A DNA stretch of 64,000 bases from Acinetobacter calcoaceticus (lineage in GTDB: Bacteria; Pseudomonadota; Gammaproteobacteria; Pseudomonadales; Moraxellaceae). Location: positions 25,360-89,359 of the forward strand of contig NZ_SLVJ01000016.1 of assembly GCF_004345325.1 (NCBI RefSeq). The letters are read 5' to 3'. Position 1 is the first letter of the stretch, and every line of letters begins with the position of its first letter. This document shows positions 53,946-63,817 of this stretch, piece by piece. Below the pieces are notes generated by a model that did no database searches, was not told the origin of the DNA, and saw only the letters and a list, made by a program, of their open reading frames with translations. A program made the position numbers and the translations under genes.

Positions 53946-54170
53946 TCGAAAGTCATTGCAACGATTAAAGGGATGGCTAGTATAACCAATTCGTACTGTT
54001 TAAAAGGGATTATTCGAGATTGATCACATGAATCACTGGGTATTGATGCAACAGCAGAGCGTTGAATTTTTAGATGAAATGCTGGCTCACAAACGTTGGA
54101 AAAATGCGTTGTGAGCCAATTTGATGATCGCTCACAGGTATGTGAGTCGGTCATCCTAAATCAAGATACA

Positions 54171-54539
54171 TCAGGGATTCGCTAAGATGCCCCAACGATT
54201 GTCTAGTTTTAAAGTTTGACCTGCATAGCGCGGGATAATGTGAATATGAAAGTGGGTTTCAGCCTCATCACCGAAGACCTTGCCATCATTAAAAGCAATA
54301 TGAAAACCTTCAGGTTGATGGCGCAATTTCAATTCATTGCGCGCAAGTTCGAGTAGAGACTGTAAACATTTTCGTTCTTTGTCAGTGACATCAAAAAAAG
54401 AACCTACATGCCGTAATGGAATAATTACGGAATGTCCCTTAGACAAGGGGCGTTGTTCAGGTAGGATCACGCCATAGTCGTTTTTATCGATGATGTCATA
54501 CTCATCAAACTGACAATAGGGGCAGTTGGTCTCAACCAT
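54171..54539 (-). CDS. HIT family protein
   Basis: 122 residues. N-terminal NCPYCQFDEYDIIDK with a CxxC, and the histidine triad HFHIHIIP near residue 100. These nucleotide-binding hydrolases act on adenylated substrates such as Ap4A or AMP-lysine. It is 64 bases downstream of the dienelactone hydrolase gene on the same strand, so possibly co-transcribed. Confidence 0.9.
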   Translation of the reverse strand: MVETNCPYCQFDEYDIIDKNDYGVILPEQRPLSKGHSVIIPLRHVGSFFDVTDKERKCLQSLLELARNELKLRHQPEGFHIAFNDGKVFGDEAETHFHIHIIPRYAGQTLKLDNRWGILANP

Positions 54540-54603
54540 AATTCATCCTCTTATTCGATTATTTTTTCTGACCTACAACAGGGTCAGTCATGTTGCATTA
54601 GGC

Positions 54604-55341
54604 TCAATTCAAAGTGCGTTTGAGCAAGTCGTACATGGCATTGATACTGGTTTGTTCAGCTTCAGCGTTATAGCCGAGATCAACAGCATTGGCTTTGGCG
54701 CGTTCATCTGCTTGTGGATTACTAAAGCCGTGTTTGGCATCTTTCAATATCACCACATGATGATTCACATCTGCATTGGCCATTTCGGTTTTAAAATCTT
54801 CGACATCGGCTAAGCTAACCATGCTGTCTGACTCGCCATGTAGTACCAATATTTCAGCTTGGATTTTGTTTTTTTCAGCCGCATGTTGTGTGGCTAAAAT
54901 GGCATGGAATGTAGCAACTGCCTTTAAGTTTGCACCTGAGCGTGCCAAATCCAACATCACCTTACCGCCATAGCAGAAACCGATACCTGCCAATCGCTCA
55001 GCATCAACCTCATCCTGTGCAGCTAAGGTTTCAAGCGCAGCTTGAGCGCGGATGACGATGGTCTCAGGTCGTGCAAAGGTTTCCATCATCCATGTTTGTG
55101 CTTGGTCCGCTGTGGTGGTGACATGTTTGTTGCCATACATATCGATCGCCAATGCGGCATAACCATGTTCAGCCAATTCACGCGCACGTCGTTCAGTGTA
55201 TTCATTTCGGCCCCACCATTCTGGTGCAACCAAAACCCCTGCAACTGGCGTTACATTTTCTGGTGCAGCAAAGTAAGCTATCAAAGTTGTGCCATCTGCA
55301 GCAGAGTATTGAATTTCACGTGTTTTAATGCTTATGGTCAT
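54604..55341 (-). CDS. Dienelactone hydrolase family protein
   Basis: 245 residues, alpha/beta hydrolase. Catalytic triad: Cys in GFCYGGKVMLD, Asp in HGESDSMVSL, His in KDAKHGFSNP. VLVAPEWWGRNEYTERRARE is the typical oxyanion-side loop. It hydrolyses lactones or esters in the cytoplasm; a role in aromatic breakdown is possible, but there is no catabolic operon next to it. Confidence 0.9.
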   Translation of the reverse strand: MTISIKTREIQYSAADGTTLIAYFAAPENVTPVAGVLVAPEWWGRNEYTERRARELAEHGYAALAIDMYGNKHVTTTADQAQTWMMETFARPETIVIRAQAALETLAAQDEVDAERLAGIGFCYGGKVMLDLARSGANLKAVATFHAILATQHAAEKNKIQAEILVLHGESDSMVSLADVEDFKTEMANADVNHHVVILKDAKHGFSNPQADERAKANAVDLGYNAEAEQTSINAMYDLLKRTLN

Positions 55342-55476
55342 GTATTAAATCCTTGCATAATACGAAAGAGCAGACCGATTAAACCATAAAAAAAAGACAT
55401 ACAAATGACTTTGTTGCGAATATTAACAATAGAAGTGTCAGTAAATATGTTGTGTATCAAGTAAAAAATAAATTTT

Positions 55477-55508
55477 AAAAAAGAAGGAGTTAATCCTTCT
55501 TTTTTTTA
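55477..55508 (-). terminator. Terminator after the DUF1328 gene
   Basis: AAGAAGGA and TCCTTCTT pair around GTTAA with A-run and T-run on the two sides, so it can work in both directions between the DUF1328 gene and the hydrolase gene. Confidence 0.7.
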
Positions 55509-55519
55509 TGAATTTAATA

Positions 55520-55678
55520 TTATGCTCGGCCGCGCGAGATGAAACTTATAATGCCAAGAATGACAGCAACGATGAGTAAGATAATCGCAAAGTCTTTCGA
55601 CATTCCTGCGACACCACCAAAACCGAGCAGGCTTGCAACGAGTGCAATGACTGCGAATATGATTGCCCAACGAAACAT
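55520..55678 (-). CDS. DUF1328 small membrane protein (YtjA-like)
   Basis: 52 residues from ATG 55678 (with GGAGACACC upstream). Two hydrophobic helices with the family sequence [40 protein letters not shown] and a basic end ISRGRA. DUF1328 proteins are tiny inner-membrane proteins often induced by stress; function unknown. The reading frame, start and terminator are all present, so I consider it a real gene in spite of its size. Confidence 0.9.
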   Translation of the reverse strand: MFRWAIIFAVIALVASLLGFGGVAGMSKDFAIILLIVAVILGIISFISRGRA

Positions 55679-55874
55679 AATGGTGTCTCCATGAGTTTTT
55701 ATAGTATATGTAAGTATATGGGGTGATTAAAAAACAACCTGTGAACTTGTGTTGAATAAATGTGTATAAAACACAACATTCGAAAAAAATGTGAAAAAAA
55801 TTCCATTTTCCAAGTCGGGTTTCATAAACTGATATACTGCTTCAGAATTTTTTATACACACTGTTATATCGTCT

Positions 55875-56327
55875 ATGAACCCTGAGCTACGTCCCCAATT
55901 TTGGAAGCATTATTCACTTGATCAGCTGAGTCCGCAGGAGTGGGAAGCGCTATGTGATGGTTGTGGACTGTGTTGTCTGATTAAACTCGAAGATGAAGAT
56001 ACCGCCGAAGTCGCCTACACCAAAGTGGCGTGTAAATTATTGGATTGTAAAACGGCACGTTGTTCTGACTACAATAATCGCTTGAGCCATGTGCCTGACT
56101 GTATCCAACTGACCCCAGAAAAGTTGCAAAGTATTTATTGGTTACCGCCGAGTTGTGCCTACCGCCGCATCAATGAAGGTAAAAATTTACCGTCATGGCA
56201 TTATTTAAATACCGGTACTCGACAGAGCGTGATCAAAGCCAAAAAGTCTGCTGCGGGTCGCTGTATCTCAGAACGCGATATCGATGCTGAAGAAGTCGAT
56301 GACTATATCGTGCGTTGGGTCCGTTAA
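55875..56327 (+). CDS. ycgN: YcgN/UPF0260 cysteine-cluster protein
   Basis: 150 residues. LCDGCGLCCLIKLEDEDT, ACKLLDCKTARCSDY and WLPPSCAYRR carry the conserved cysteines that probably bind an iron-sulfur cluster or zinc. Function unknown in the whole family. The gene is alone, 156 bases before rarA. Confidence 0.93.
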   Translation: MNPELRPQFWKHYSLDQLSPQEWEALCDGCGLCCLIKLEDEDTAEVAYTKVACKLLDCKTARCSDYNNRLSHVPDCIQLTPEKLQSIYWLPPSCAYRRINEGKNLPSWHYLNTGTRQSVIKAKKSAAGRCISERDIDAEEVDDYIVRWVR

Positions 56328-56483
56328 CGTTTTAGCGTATCGCTTGGCTCACCCAAGTATTATGAGTTTAATGAATATCTACTGAGCTGGCTTTTCAAAC
56401 GGGCGTCTAGCGCAGAATAATTATTCGCAGCCAAGTGACTAAATACGTTACCATAGCTTTGTGTGCCACCAAGAAAAAAGCCA

Positions 56484-57749
56484 ATGTCTGAGACCCACAT
56501 TCCGCTCCCTGAACGTATTCGACCACGTGATTTATCCGAAATTATCGGGCAGGATCATCTGCTCGGCGCCGAAGCACCTTTGCGACAAATGATCGATCAA
56601 GGCCATTTGCCTTCGATTATTTTTTGGGGACCGCCTGGGGTAGGCAAGACCACCATCGCCTTACTGCTGGCACAAGCTGTCGATCGACCTTTTATTAGCT
56701 TGTCTGCATTAAATACTGGGGTCAAAGAACTCAGAGAAATCATTGCCGATAGTGGTGACTTACTGGTGCCAGTGGTGTTTATTGACGAGATCCATCGTTT
56801 TAATAAATCCCAGCAAGATGCGCTACTTAACGCAGTGGAAAAGGGCAAAATTACCTTGGTGGGCGCAACCACAGAGAACCCTTCTTTTGAAGTGAATGGG
56901 GCCTTACTTTCTCGTTGTCAGGTTTATACATTAAATGCCTTGGATCAAGATGCGATTCAAACCTTGCTGCACAAGGCCTTGGCTCAAGATTCATTTTTAA
57001 AGAAATGTAATATCCATATCGAAGAATATGAAGCATTGGTGCAATTTGCCGCAGGTGATGCACGCAAGGCACTCAACTTACTGGATTTAATCGCCAGTAC
57101 CTTTGAGCCAGATCAAGAAAATATCATCACCAACGCCGTGGTGGTTAAAGTTGCACAACAAAATATCGCTCGCTATGACAAATCCGGTGAGCAGCATTAT
57201 GACCTGGCATCGGCATTTATAAAGTCGATTCGCGGTAGTGATCCCGATGCGACTTTGTATTGGATGGCGCGGATGTTAAAAGGGGGGGAGGACCCGGTTT
57301 TCATCGCTCGTCGTATGCTGATTGCAGCCTCTGAAGATATTGGTAACTCTAATCCGAACGCTTTATTACTTGCTGGTGAATGTTTCCGTTCAGTTCAAGC
57401 TGTGGGGATGCCTGAGTCTAGAATTATTCTCGGACAAACGGCGGTCTATCTGGCGACCAGTGCCAAGAGTAACAGTACGTATTTGGCGATCAATAAGGCC
57501 TTTGATTTGGCTGAAAAAACCGCCAACCTCAGCGTACCTTTACATCTTCGTAATGCGCCCACCAAACTGATGAAGCAACAAGGCTATGGGGTGGATTATC
57601 TTTATCCACACAACTACCCAGAGCATTTTGTACGCCAAGACTATTTGCCGCCTGAACTCAAAGGCACCAAGCTCTATGAATCCGCACGCAACAAACGTGA
57701 GGTGGAAGGCGAGCGCTTACAACAACGTCGTTGGGCAGATGAGGCTTAA
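56484..57749 (+). CDS. rarA: Replication-associated recombination protein A
   Basis: 421 residues from ATG 56484; a GTG seven codons earlier is open too. AAA+ ATPase of the clamp-loader type: Walker A GPPGVGKTT at 49-57, Walker B VVFIDEIHRFNKSQQDALL, sensor 1 GATTENPSFEVNGALLSRC. The C-terminal tetramerisation half contains ARRMLIAASEDIGNSNP. It acts at stalled forks together with SSB and RecA. A terminator shared with dnaK follows. Confidence 0.95.
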   Translation: MSETHIPLPERIRPRDLSEIIGQDHLLGAEAPLRQMIDQGHLPSIIFWGPPGVGKTTIALLLAQAVDRPFISLSALNTGVKELREIIADSGDLLVPVVFIDEIHRFNKSQQDALLNAVEKGKITLVGATTENPSFEVNGALLSRCQVYTLNALDQDAIQTLLHKALAQDSFLKKCNIHIEEYEALVQFAAGDARKALNLLDLIASTFEPDQENIITNAVVVKVAQQNIARYDKSGEQHYDLASAFIKSIRGSDPDATLYWMARMLKGGEDPVFIARRMLIAASEDIGNSNPNALLLAGECFRSVQAVGMPESRIILGQTAVYLATSAKSNSTYLAINKAFDLAEKTANLSVPLHLRNAPTKLMKQQGYGVDYLYPHNYPEHFVRQDYLPPELKGTKLYESARNKREVEGERLQQRRWADEA

Positions 57750-57801
57750 CCAAGGCCTATCAATAACGTGACTTAACGTTGAAATTATTGATTTTAAATA
57801 C

Positions 57802-57829
57802 AAAAAACCGCGCCTAAGCGCGGTTTTTG
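57802..57829. terminator. Bidirectional terminator between rarA and dnaK
   Basis: AAAAACCGCGC and GCGCGGTTTTT pair around CTAA, between the convergent rarA and dnaK genes, with A-run and T-run on either side. Confidence 0.85.
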
Positions 57830-57841
57830 TTTCGACTCGAA

Positions 57842-59782
57842 TTATTTCTTGTCGTCTTTCACTTCTGTGAATTCAGCATCTACAACGCCATCATCAGCTT
57901 TTTGTTGACCAGCATCACCTTGGAATGCATTTGGGTCAAAGCCTTCAGCACCGCCACCCGCTTGTTGAGCTTGCTCATAAGCACGTTGAGTGATCGGCAT
58001 GATAATGTTTTGTAAGCTTTCAGTTTTTGCTTTGATGTCTTCTACATCATTTTCTTTAGCAGCAGCTTCGAGTTCAGCAACCGCAGTTTCAACTGCAGTT
58101 TTCTCATCGCTGGTCACTTGCTCGCCAAGATCTTTAACGGCTTTTTGAGCGCTAGAAACGAGTGCATCTGCTTCGTTACGTGACTTAGCAAGTTCTTCAA
58201 ACTTACGGTCTTCTTCAGCATTCGCTTCAGCATCTTTGATCATGGCTTCGATTTCAGCATCAGACAAACCAGAGTTTGCTTTGATTTGAATCGATTGTTC
58301 TTTACCTGTGCTCTTGTCTTTAGCAGAAACTTTCAAGATACCATCAGCATTGATGTCAAATGAAACTTCAATTTGTGGCACACCGCGTGGAGCAGGTGGG
58401 ATATCGCCCAATTGGAAGTTACCCAACAATTTGTTTTGTTGAGCCATTTTACGCTCACCTTGGTAAACAGAAATGTCTACTGCTGGTTGGCTGTCAGCTG
58501 CTGTAGAGAACACTTGAGATTTCTTCGCAGGAATCGTGGTGTTTTTCTCGATGATTGCAGTCAATACGCCGCCCATGGTTTCGATACCAAGGGTCAATGG
58601 GGTAACGTCGAGTAGCAATACGTCAGTTTTGTCACCAGACAATACTGCACCTTGAATCGCAGCACCCATTGCAACAGCTTCATCTGGGTTAACGTCTTTA
58701 CGTGGCTCTTTACCAAAGAAATCTTGTACTTGTTGTTGTACAAGCGGCATACGAGATTGACCACCAACCAAGATTACGTCTGAAATTTCAGAAGTAGACA
58801 GGCCAGCATCTTTCAGCGCAATTCGGCAAGGCTCGATCGTACGTGCAACCAGATCAGCAACCAAGCCTTCAAGTTTTGCACGGGTTACGTTGATCACTAA
58901 GTGCTTAGGACCAGTCGCATCTGCAGTAATATATGGCAGGTTGATTTCAGTTGAAGTTGAAGAAGAAAGTTCGATTTTGGCTTTCTCTGCAGCTTCTTTT
59001 AAACGTTGTAATGCCAGTGGATCAGTTTTCAAGTTGAAGTCTTGTTCTTTTTTGAACTCTTCAACCAAGTAGTCGATCAATGCATTATCAAAGTCTTCAC
59101 CACCTAAGAAGGTGTCACCGTTGGTAGACAATACTTCGATTTGTTGGTCGCCATCAAGGTCTGCGATTTCGATGATTGATACGTCAAAAGTACCACCACC
59201 CAAGTCATAAACCGCGATTTTACGATCGCCTTCTTTCTTGTCCATACCAAAAGCCAATGCAGCAGCAGTTGGTTCGTTGATAATACGTTTAACATCAAGA
59301 CCTGCAATACGACCAGCATCTTTAGTTGCTTGACGTTGAGCATCGTTGAAGTAAGCAGGTACAGTTACCACAGCTTCAGTAACGGTCTCACCAAGATAGT
59401 CTTCAGCAGTTTTTTTCATTTTTTTCAAAATTTCTGCTGAAACTTGTTGTGGTGCTAGTTTCTTGTCATTGACTTCAACCCAAGCATCACCATTGTCTGC
59501 TTTAGAGATTTTGTACGGAACAAGACCGATGTCTTTTTGTACCGCAGCATCTTCGTAACGACGACCGATCAAACGTTTGATCGCGAACAAAGTGTTTTTA
59601 GGGTTAGTCACTGCTTGACGTTTTGCAGATTGACCGACCAAAATTTCACTGTCTTTGTACGCAACGATTGAAGGTGTTGTACGTGTACCCTCAGCATTTT
59701 CGATGACTTTAACTTTGTCGCCTTCTAAAACAGCGACACATGAGTTTGTTGTACCTAAGTCAATACCAATAATTTTAGCCAT
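57842..59782 (-). CDS. dnaK: Chaperone protein DnaK (Hsp70)
   Basis: 646 residues from ATG 59782, preceded by GAGGAACACATCA; 5 extra codons upstream are open. The nucleotide-binding domain starts [16 protein letters not shown] and includes [20 protein letters not shown] and [12 protein letters not shown]; the substrate-binding domain ([16 protein letters not shown]) and the C-terminal [10 protein letters not shown] tail are complete. It folds and refolds proteins with DnaJ and GrpE. GrpE is the preceding gene. A heat-shock-type promoter is readable in the gap. Confidence 0.98.
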   Translation of the reverse strand: MAKIIGIDLGTTNSCVAVLEGDKVKVIENAEGTRTTPSIVAYKDSEILVGQSAKRQAVTNPKNTLFAIKRLIGRRYEDAAVQKDIGLVPYKISKADNGDAWVEVNDKKLAPQQVSAEILKKMKKTAEDYLGETVTEAVVTVPAYFNDAQRQATKDAGRIAGLDVKRIINEPTAAALAFGMDKKEGDRKIAVYDLGGGTFDVSIIEIADLDGDQQIEVLSTNGDTFLGGEDFDNALIDYLVEEFKKEQDFNLKTDPLALQRLKEAAEKAKIELSSSTSTEINLPYITADATGPKHLVINVTRAKLEGLVADLVARTIEPCRIALKDAGLSTSEISDVILVGGQSRMPLVQQQVQDFFGKEPRKDVNPDEAVAMGAAIQGAVLSGDKTDVLLLDVTPLTLGIETMGGVLTAIIEKNTTIPAKKSQVFSTAADSQPAVDISVYQGERKMAQQNKLLGNFQLGDIPPAPRGVPQIEVSFDINADGILKVSAKDKSTGKEQSIQIKANSGLSDAEIEAMIKDAEANAEEDRKFEELAKSRNEADALVSSAQKAVKDLGEQVTSDEKTAVETAVAELEAAAKENDVEDIKAKTESLQNIIMPITQRAYEQAQQAGGGAEGFDPNAFQGDAGQQKADDGVVDAEFTEVKDDKK

Positions 59783-59843
59783 TGATGTGTTCCTCAAAAT
59801 TTTTTGCAGTAATTTTACTTACAGAGTTTGTGCTTGATATCCG

Positions 59844-59871
59844 ATATGAGAGCCATTGAAAAATTTTCAAG
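59844..59871 (-). promoter_or_regulatory. Putative sigma-32 promoter of dnaK
   Basis: Read on the minus strand: CTTGAAA (59871-59865), 14 bases, then CTCATAT (59850-59844). The -35 box is a perfect match to the heat-shock consensus and the -10 box has one mismatch to CCCATnT. It lies 61 bases before the dnaK start. Confidence 0.6.
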
Positions 59872-59914
59872 TGGAATATGTGAATTTTTTTCATAGACTC
59901 CCGATTTTATGACT

Positions 59915-60466
59915 TTATTGACCAACCATGACCATGGCAGGGCGGAGTAAGCGACCTGATAGGGTATAACCTTTTTGAAGTACGTTACCGATTTGACCCG
60001 CTTCAGCACTTGGATCGATACCCACAGCTTGATGGAAATCAGCATTGAAACCATTTGTTGTGCTTACAGCGACCACTTCAAATTTCTCTAAAGTCGTGAG
60101 CAGTGATTTCAATGTTAATTTAACGCCTTCAAGGACTGGATTTTCTTCATCGCCAGCAGCTTGGATTGCACGCTCAAGATTATCGACACAATCGAGTAAT
60201 TCTTTAGCGAATTTTTCCAAAGCAAAGCGTTTTGCTGTATCTGCTTCACGTTCAAAACGTTCTTTGCTTTTCTCAGCTTCGTATTTTGCGTTGGCAGCAA
60301 CTGCTTTTTCGTATTTTAAAGTTTCTTCAAGTTTTGTGATCTGAGCTTGTAAATCTTCAACACTAACGTCGTTGGCATGCTCTGCATCCACTTGAGTTTG
60401 CTCATTTTCAGTTTCAGCGTGCTCGTTTTGAATGTCTTGAGCTTGTGCTTGTTGCTCATTAGCCAT
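59915..60466 (-). CDS. grpE: Nucleotide exchange factor GrpE
   Basis: 183 residues from ATG 60466 (CGGAGATCATCA upstream); eleven more codons are open but unlikely. Acidic, Gln-rich N-terminus, long coiled-coil ([20 protein letters not shown]), then the beta-domain ([40 protein letters not shown]). It releases ADP from DnaK. dnaK follows after 132 bases, with its own heat-shock-like promoter. Confidence 0.96.
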   Translation of the reverse strand: MANEQQAQAQDIQNEHAETENEQTQVDAEHANDVSVEDLQAQITKLEETLKYEKAVAANAKYEAEKSKERFEREADTAKRFALEKFAKELLDCVDNLERAIQAAGDEENPVLEGVKLTLKSLLTTLEKFEVVAVSTTNGFNADFHQAVGIDPSAEAGQIGNVLQKGYTLSGRLLRPAMVMVGQ

Positions 60467-60580
60467 TGATGATCTCCGTTTAAATGGGTTTTTAAACATG
60501 TACAGTCCTTAGTCGGCTTCAGTATTCACTGGGTTAATGCTGAACTGCCATGATGATCTAATTCATTAATACTCTAGAGG

Positions 60581-60605
60581 TGTGGGCGAGTCCCAAGAAT
60601 TCAAG
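60581..60605 (-). promoter_or_regulatory. Putative sigma-32 promoter of grpE
   Basis: On the minus strand CTTGAA (60605-60600) is followed after 13 bases by CCCACA (60586-60581), close to the heat-shock consensus. It lies about 115 bases before the grpE start. Confidence 0.5.
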
Positions 60606-61041
60606 TTTTAGATTGAATTATTTCAACTATAGTGGGGTGTTTAGACGCTTTTATGAAAATAATGGCTGTTATACAGTTAAAAACACAGGTCGCAGCGTGT
60701 TATTGGAAACGCAACTTAGCAGGTACATATTTTACAATGTAAGTCTAAAATGGTTTTTCATTTCAATATTTAGCCACCTGACAGCAGCATTATTTTTATT
60801 TCTATGTTTTTTTTGCTGTTGCAAATACTGATTAGTTTAAAAAAAACAGAATCTTATTCCCTTGTTGGCTTTGGTTTTGTGCACCTCGATCTAAGCTTAT
60901 GAATTTAATATAAAATTGCACAAGTCCAACTTGCAGTCGTAAAAGAGCAACTGATCAGGGGGTGATATATTTTTCTGAACGTTGAATCATGTTGTTCATC
61001 AAAGCGATGAACTTCTTTGATTAATTAGAAAGGAAAAATGA
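60606..61041. other. Intergenic region between grpE and the small lipoprotein
   Basis: About 435 bases, very AT-rich. An open frame of 83 codons (60580-60831) has no ribosome binding site and an implausible cysteine/phenylalanine-rich end, so I do not call it. The lipoprotein promoter is probably in the last 100 bases. Confidence 0.4.
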
Positions 61042-61338
61042 ATGAAAAAATTGACCATAATTTCAATTTTACTGACGGCTGTTGCATTGGTCGCTGTTGG
61101 ATGTACTTCGCAAGAAGCAGCAACACCAAGCACCACAACCCAAACCCAACTCCCAACCTCATCTGCTGAGTTACCGAGCGTTGATACTGGGACTCAAGGT
61201 CGTTCAGCGATTGAAGCTCAAAGTGCAGAACCTGCAGGTGCAATAGAAGCTGCAGATCCTACGCTTCAAAACAACACCCCTTACCAAGCGCTACCTGAAT
61301 CAGGAACCAATCCACCTGCACTTCCAAGTACGGAGTGA
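61042..61338 (+). CDS. Small Thr/Ser/Pro/Ala-rich lipoprotein
   Basis: 98 residues with AGGAAAAATGA before the ATG. Lipoprotein signal with C21 (ALVAVGC). The remainder is low-complexity and extended (SQEAATPSTTTQTQLPTSSA), without recognisable fold; such surface-anchored tails often tether to the outer membrane. A very strong hairpin terminator follows. Confidence 0.65.
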   Translation: MKKLTIISILLTAVALVAVGCTSQEAATPSTTTQTQLPTSSAELPSVDTGTQGRSAIEAQSAEPAGAIEAADPTLQNNTPYQALPESGTNPPALPSTE

Positions 61339-61394
61339 TATAGATCGATAAATCTGAGTATTTGTCATTTATAGCGCCGCACATTTGCTGCCTA

Positions 61395-61433
61395 AAAATA
61401 GACCATAGAAGCATGCTTCTATGGTCTATTTTT
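61395..61433. terminator. Terminator after the small lipoprotein gene
   Basis: AAAATAGACCATAGAAGC and GCTTCTATGGTCTATTTT form an 18-bp perfect palindromic stem with A-run and T-run on both sides; strong and bidirectional. Confidence 0.85.
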
Positions 61434-61676
61434 ATATATGAATAAAGCCGAAAATGTAACTTAAGGGCTGATATCGCTGTATTGGTCATAATAAACCGAG
61501 ACTGATAACGATATAGTCAATGACAAAGTGCCTGAGTTCAGCGTAGCGTATGATCTTGATTGTGATAATGCATTTACACATCACATAAATAAACTCATTC
61601 GCTTAATTTAAGTAAAACAGCAAATCCAAACCATTTATTTGATCTCATCACTAAGAATAGTATAGGGGAATCACCA

Positions 61677-62747
61677 ATGCTGACATCGACTCAATCCGTA
61701 CAACAATTATTAGAAAAAGGGCAGGGGTTTGCCGCGCGCTCACTCGACTGTTTACCTACATTTATGCAGGAGTCCTTGAGTAAAGTCCTTGGTTATCCAT
61801 ATCAATACCCCGAATTGGATGCTTTCCTAAAAGTATTAATGGCGGCCCAACTTAAACAGGGAAAGGTGGGGTTTATTGGTCCTGATGTCGATGACTCACG
61901 TCAGCAGTTTGAGTTGCAAATGCAATCGATCCGCGCTAAACCGACACCTGTGCATCATATTGAAGATATTCGATTGCCACTACAAAGTGGCAGTATCTAT
62001 GCGCGACACTATCATCCTGCACCAAGTAAGAAACTCCCGATGTTGGTGTTTTATCATGGCGGTGGTTTTGTGGTGGGCAGTGTCAATACACATGATGAGG
62101 TGTGTCGCCTGATTGCGATTCACGCCAAAGTTCAAGTGCTGAGTATTGAATATCCGATGGCACCTGAAGTTGGCCCGCGCGATTTGATCCAATCCTGTGA
62201 AGATGCTTTAGCTTGGGTATATCAAAACCGTCGTCATTTTAAAATTTTAAAAAATCGGATTGCAGTAGCAGGAGATAGTGCAGGTGGCAACATTAGTGCG
62301 GTGATCGCTCAGAAAACGCGAAGTGCTGCTTATGCGCCTGAGGCTCAGTTTCTTATTTATCCTGTGGTGGATTTCAAAAGTCGACATCCTTCTTTTTATA
62401 CCTTTAACCAAGGCTTGGTTTTAACAGGAACTGATGTGGACTATGTCACCGACTATTATGTCAATAACTTTAAAGTCGCTTTAGATGATCCGATCGTTTC
62501 GCCCACCTACGGCAACCTCAAAAAACTCGCGCCAGCTTTTGTGATCACAGCAGGACATGATGTATTGCATGATGAAGGTAAAATCTATGCATACAAGCTG
62601 CAACACAATGGTGTGAAAGTGCATTATCATGATTATGAAGAACAAACCCATGGCTTTGTAAATCTGACACCAGTATCAAAGCAAGCAAAAAAACATTTAA
62701 TTGAGATGAGTAAATCATTCAGACGCTTTTGGGATAAAAATCGCTAG
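61677..62747 (+). CDS. Alpha/beta hydrolase (hormone-sensitive lipase family)
   Basis: 356 residues. HSL signature HGGGFVVGSVNTH (oxyanion hole), nucleophile in VAGDSAGGNISAVIA, Asp in TAGHDVLHDEG and His in QTHGFVNL. It hydrolyses carboxylic esters, probably short or medium chain. No signal peptide, so cytoplasmic. AGGGGAATCACC precedes the ATG. It is followed after 82 bases by a cyclophilin gene. Confidence 0.92.
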   Translation: MLTSTQSVQQLLEKGQGFAARSLDCLPTFMQESLSKVLGYPYQYPELDAFLKVLMAAQLKQGKVGFIGPDVDDSRQQFELQMQSIRAKPTPVHHIEDIRLPLQSGSIYARHYHPAPSKKLPMLVFYHGGGFVVGSVNTHDEVCRLIAIHAKVQVLSIEYPMAPEVGPRDLIQSCEDALAWVYQNRRHFKILKNRIAVAGDSAGGNISAVIAQKTRSAAYAPEAQFLIYPVVDFKSRHPSFYTFNQGLVLTGTDVDYVTDYYVNNFKVALDDPIVSPTYGNLKKLAPAFVITAGHDVLHDEGKIYAYKLQHNGVKVHYHDYEEQTHGFVNLTPVSKQAKKHLIEMSKSFRRFWDKNR

Positions 62748-62829
62748 TCAATTCAAATTGAACAGCAGCTCACATGAAGCCTGTTTATGCTCATCCAATT
62801 TTCATACCTTTATAGAGAGTAATAGATAA

Positions 62830-63393
62830 ATGATTAAACAATCTTTGTTGGCAGTTGTGTTGGGTGGAACAATATTGTCTGCCCACGCCAATACCATTAT
62901 GCAAATGAAAACCAGCCAAGGGGACATTGAGATTGAGCTTTATAATGATAAAGCACCTATCTCAGTCAAGAACTTTGAAAGCTATGTAAAACAGAACTTC
63001 TATAGTGGCACCATTTTTCACCGAGTTATTCCAGGGTTTATGATTCAAGGTGGTGGTTTCGATCAGAGCATGACGCAGAAGCCTACCCAAGCCACGATCC
63101 AAAATGAAGCAAAGAACGGACTCAAGAATGCTCGTGGCACTATCGCGATGGCTCGGACCAATGATCCAAACTCTGCAAGCAGTCAGTTCTTTATTAATGT
63201 CGCCAATAATCAGTTCCTTGATCAAGCACCTTCAAACCCGGGTTATGCGGTATTTGCCAAGGTGACCAAGGGGATGGATGTGGTCGATAAGATTGCAAAT
63301 ACCCCAACCGGACGCTATGGCATGTTCCAAGATGTCCCAAAACAGCCCATTACCATCCAGTCTGTACGGATAGTAAACAGCAGTAATAAGTAA
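62830..63393 (+). CDS. Peptidyl-prolyl cis-trans isomerase, cyclophilin type (PpiA-like)
   Basis: 187 residues with a signal peptide (LLAVVLGGTILSAHA, mature protein from NTIM). The cyclophilin core has TIFHRVIPGFMIQGGGF with the catalytic Arg, MARTNDPNSASSQFFIN and the GYAVFAKVTKGMDVVDKIA end. It speeds up proline isomerisation during folding in the periplasm. Terminator follows. Confidence 0.92.
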   Translation: MIKQSLLAVVLGGTILSAHANTIMQMKTSQGDIEIELYNDKAPISVKNFESYVKQNFYSGTIFHRVIPGFMIQGGGFDQSMTQKPTQATIQNEAKNGLKNARGTIAMARTNDPNSASSQFFINVANNQFLDQAPSNPGYAVFAKVTKGMDVVDKIANTPTGRYGMFQDVPKQPITIQSVRIVNSSNK

Positions 63394-63402
63394 TCCCAAA
63401 AT

Positions 63403-63436
63403 TAAAGCAGAAATATATTTGTCATATTTCTGCTTT
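63403..63436. terminator. Terminator after the cyclophilin gene
   Basis: AAAGCAGAAATAT and ATATTTCTGCTTT form a 13-bp stem around a seven-base loop, then an A/T-rich tail without a long T-run. Confidence 0.6.
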
Positions 63437-63528
63437 AGAATTATAAGTTTAGTTGATTTTCGTGTGAAATATGACCCAAAGTAGTGCATAAAAATACAAC
63501 ACATAGAAAAACAATCAGTTAAAAGGGG

Positions 63529-63556
63529 TTGCGGTCCAAAAAAATTCACCTATAAT
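63529..63556 (+). promoter_or_regulatory. rRNA operon promoter
   Basis: TTGCGG (63529-63534), 16-base spacer, TATAAT (63551-63556). An A/T-rich stretch upstream (63480-63520) could be an UP element. The perfect -10 box and the position about 260 bases ahead of 16S fit a strong ribosomal promoter. Confidence 0.75.
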
Positions 63557-63817
63557 GAGCCCATACCGACGCGATACACGAAAAGATCTTAGCCACGGTG
63601 TTAAGGTTGAAGTAGATTTTTCGCGTTGTTTCTTGCTGACGAAGTAAGAAGAAGATCATTAATAGATTATGAAGAACAACTTGTGTGGATTTTTACCGGT
63701 CGATCAATTAAAAAATATCATTGATTGATAGGTAGAAATTACTCGAAGTTTATTTGAGAATTTTTTGTCAGAATATTGATGAGCCAAGATTTGTAGCCAT
63801 AAGCTACTAATGATTTT
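63557..63817 (+). other. rRNA leader region
   Basis: 260 bases between the promoter and the 16S 5' end, to be removed by RNase III and other nucleases. I did not find a clear boxA antiterminator. Confidence 0.5.

Noticed and set aside
53942..54154. Small open frame between mutY and the HIT gene
   Set aside because: No ribosome binding site and no protein-like pattern; I treat the gap as plain intergenic sequence.
60580..60831. 83-codon plus-strand open frame between grpE and the lipoprotein
   Set aside because: No ribosome binding site, overlaps the probable grpE promoter, and ends in a Phe/Cys-rich low-complexity stretch.
63232..63549. Minus-strand open frame antisense to the cyclophilin gene end
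   Set aside because: Shadow of a well-supported gene and of the rRNA promoter; no family features.
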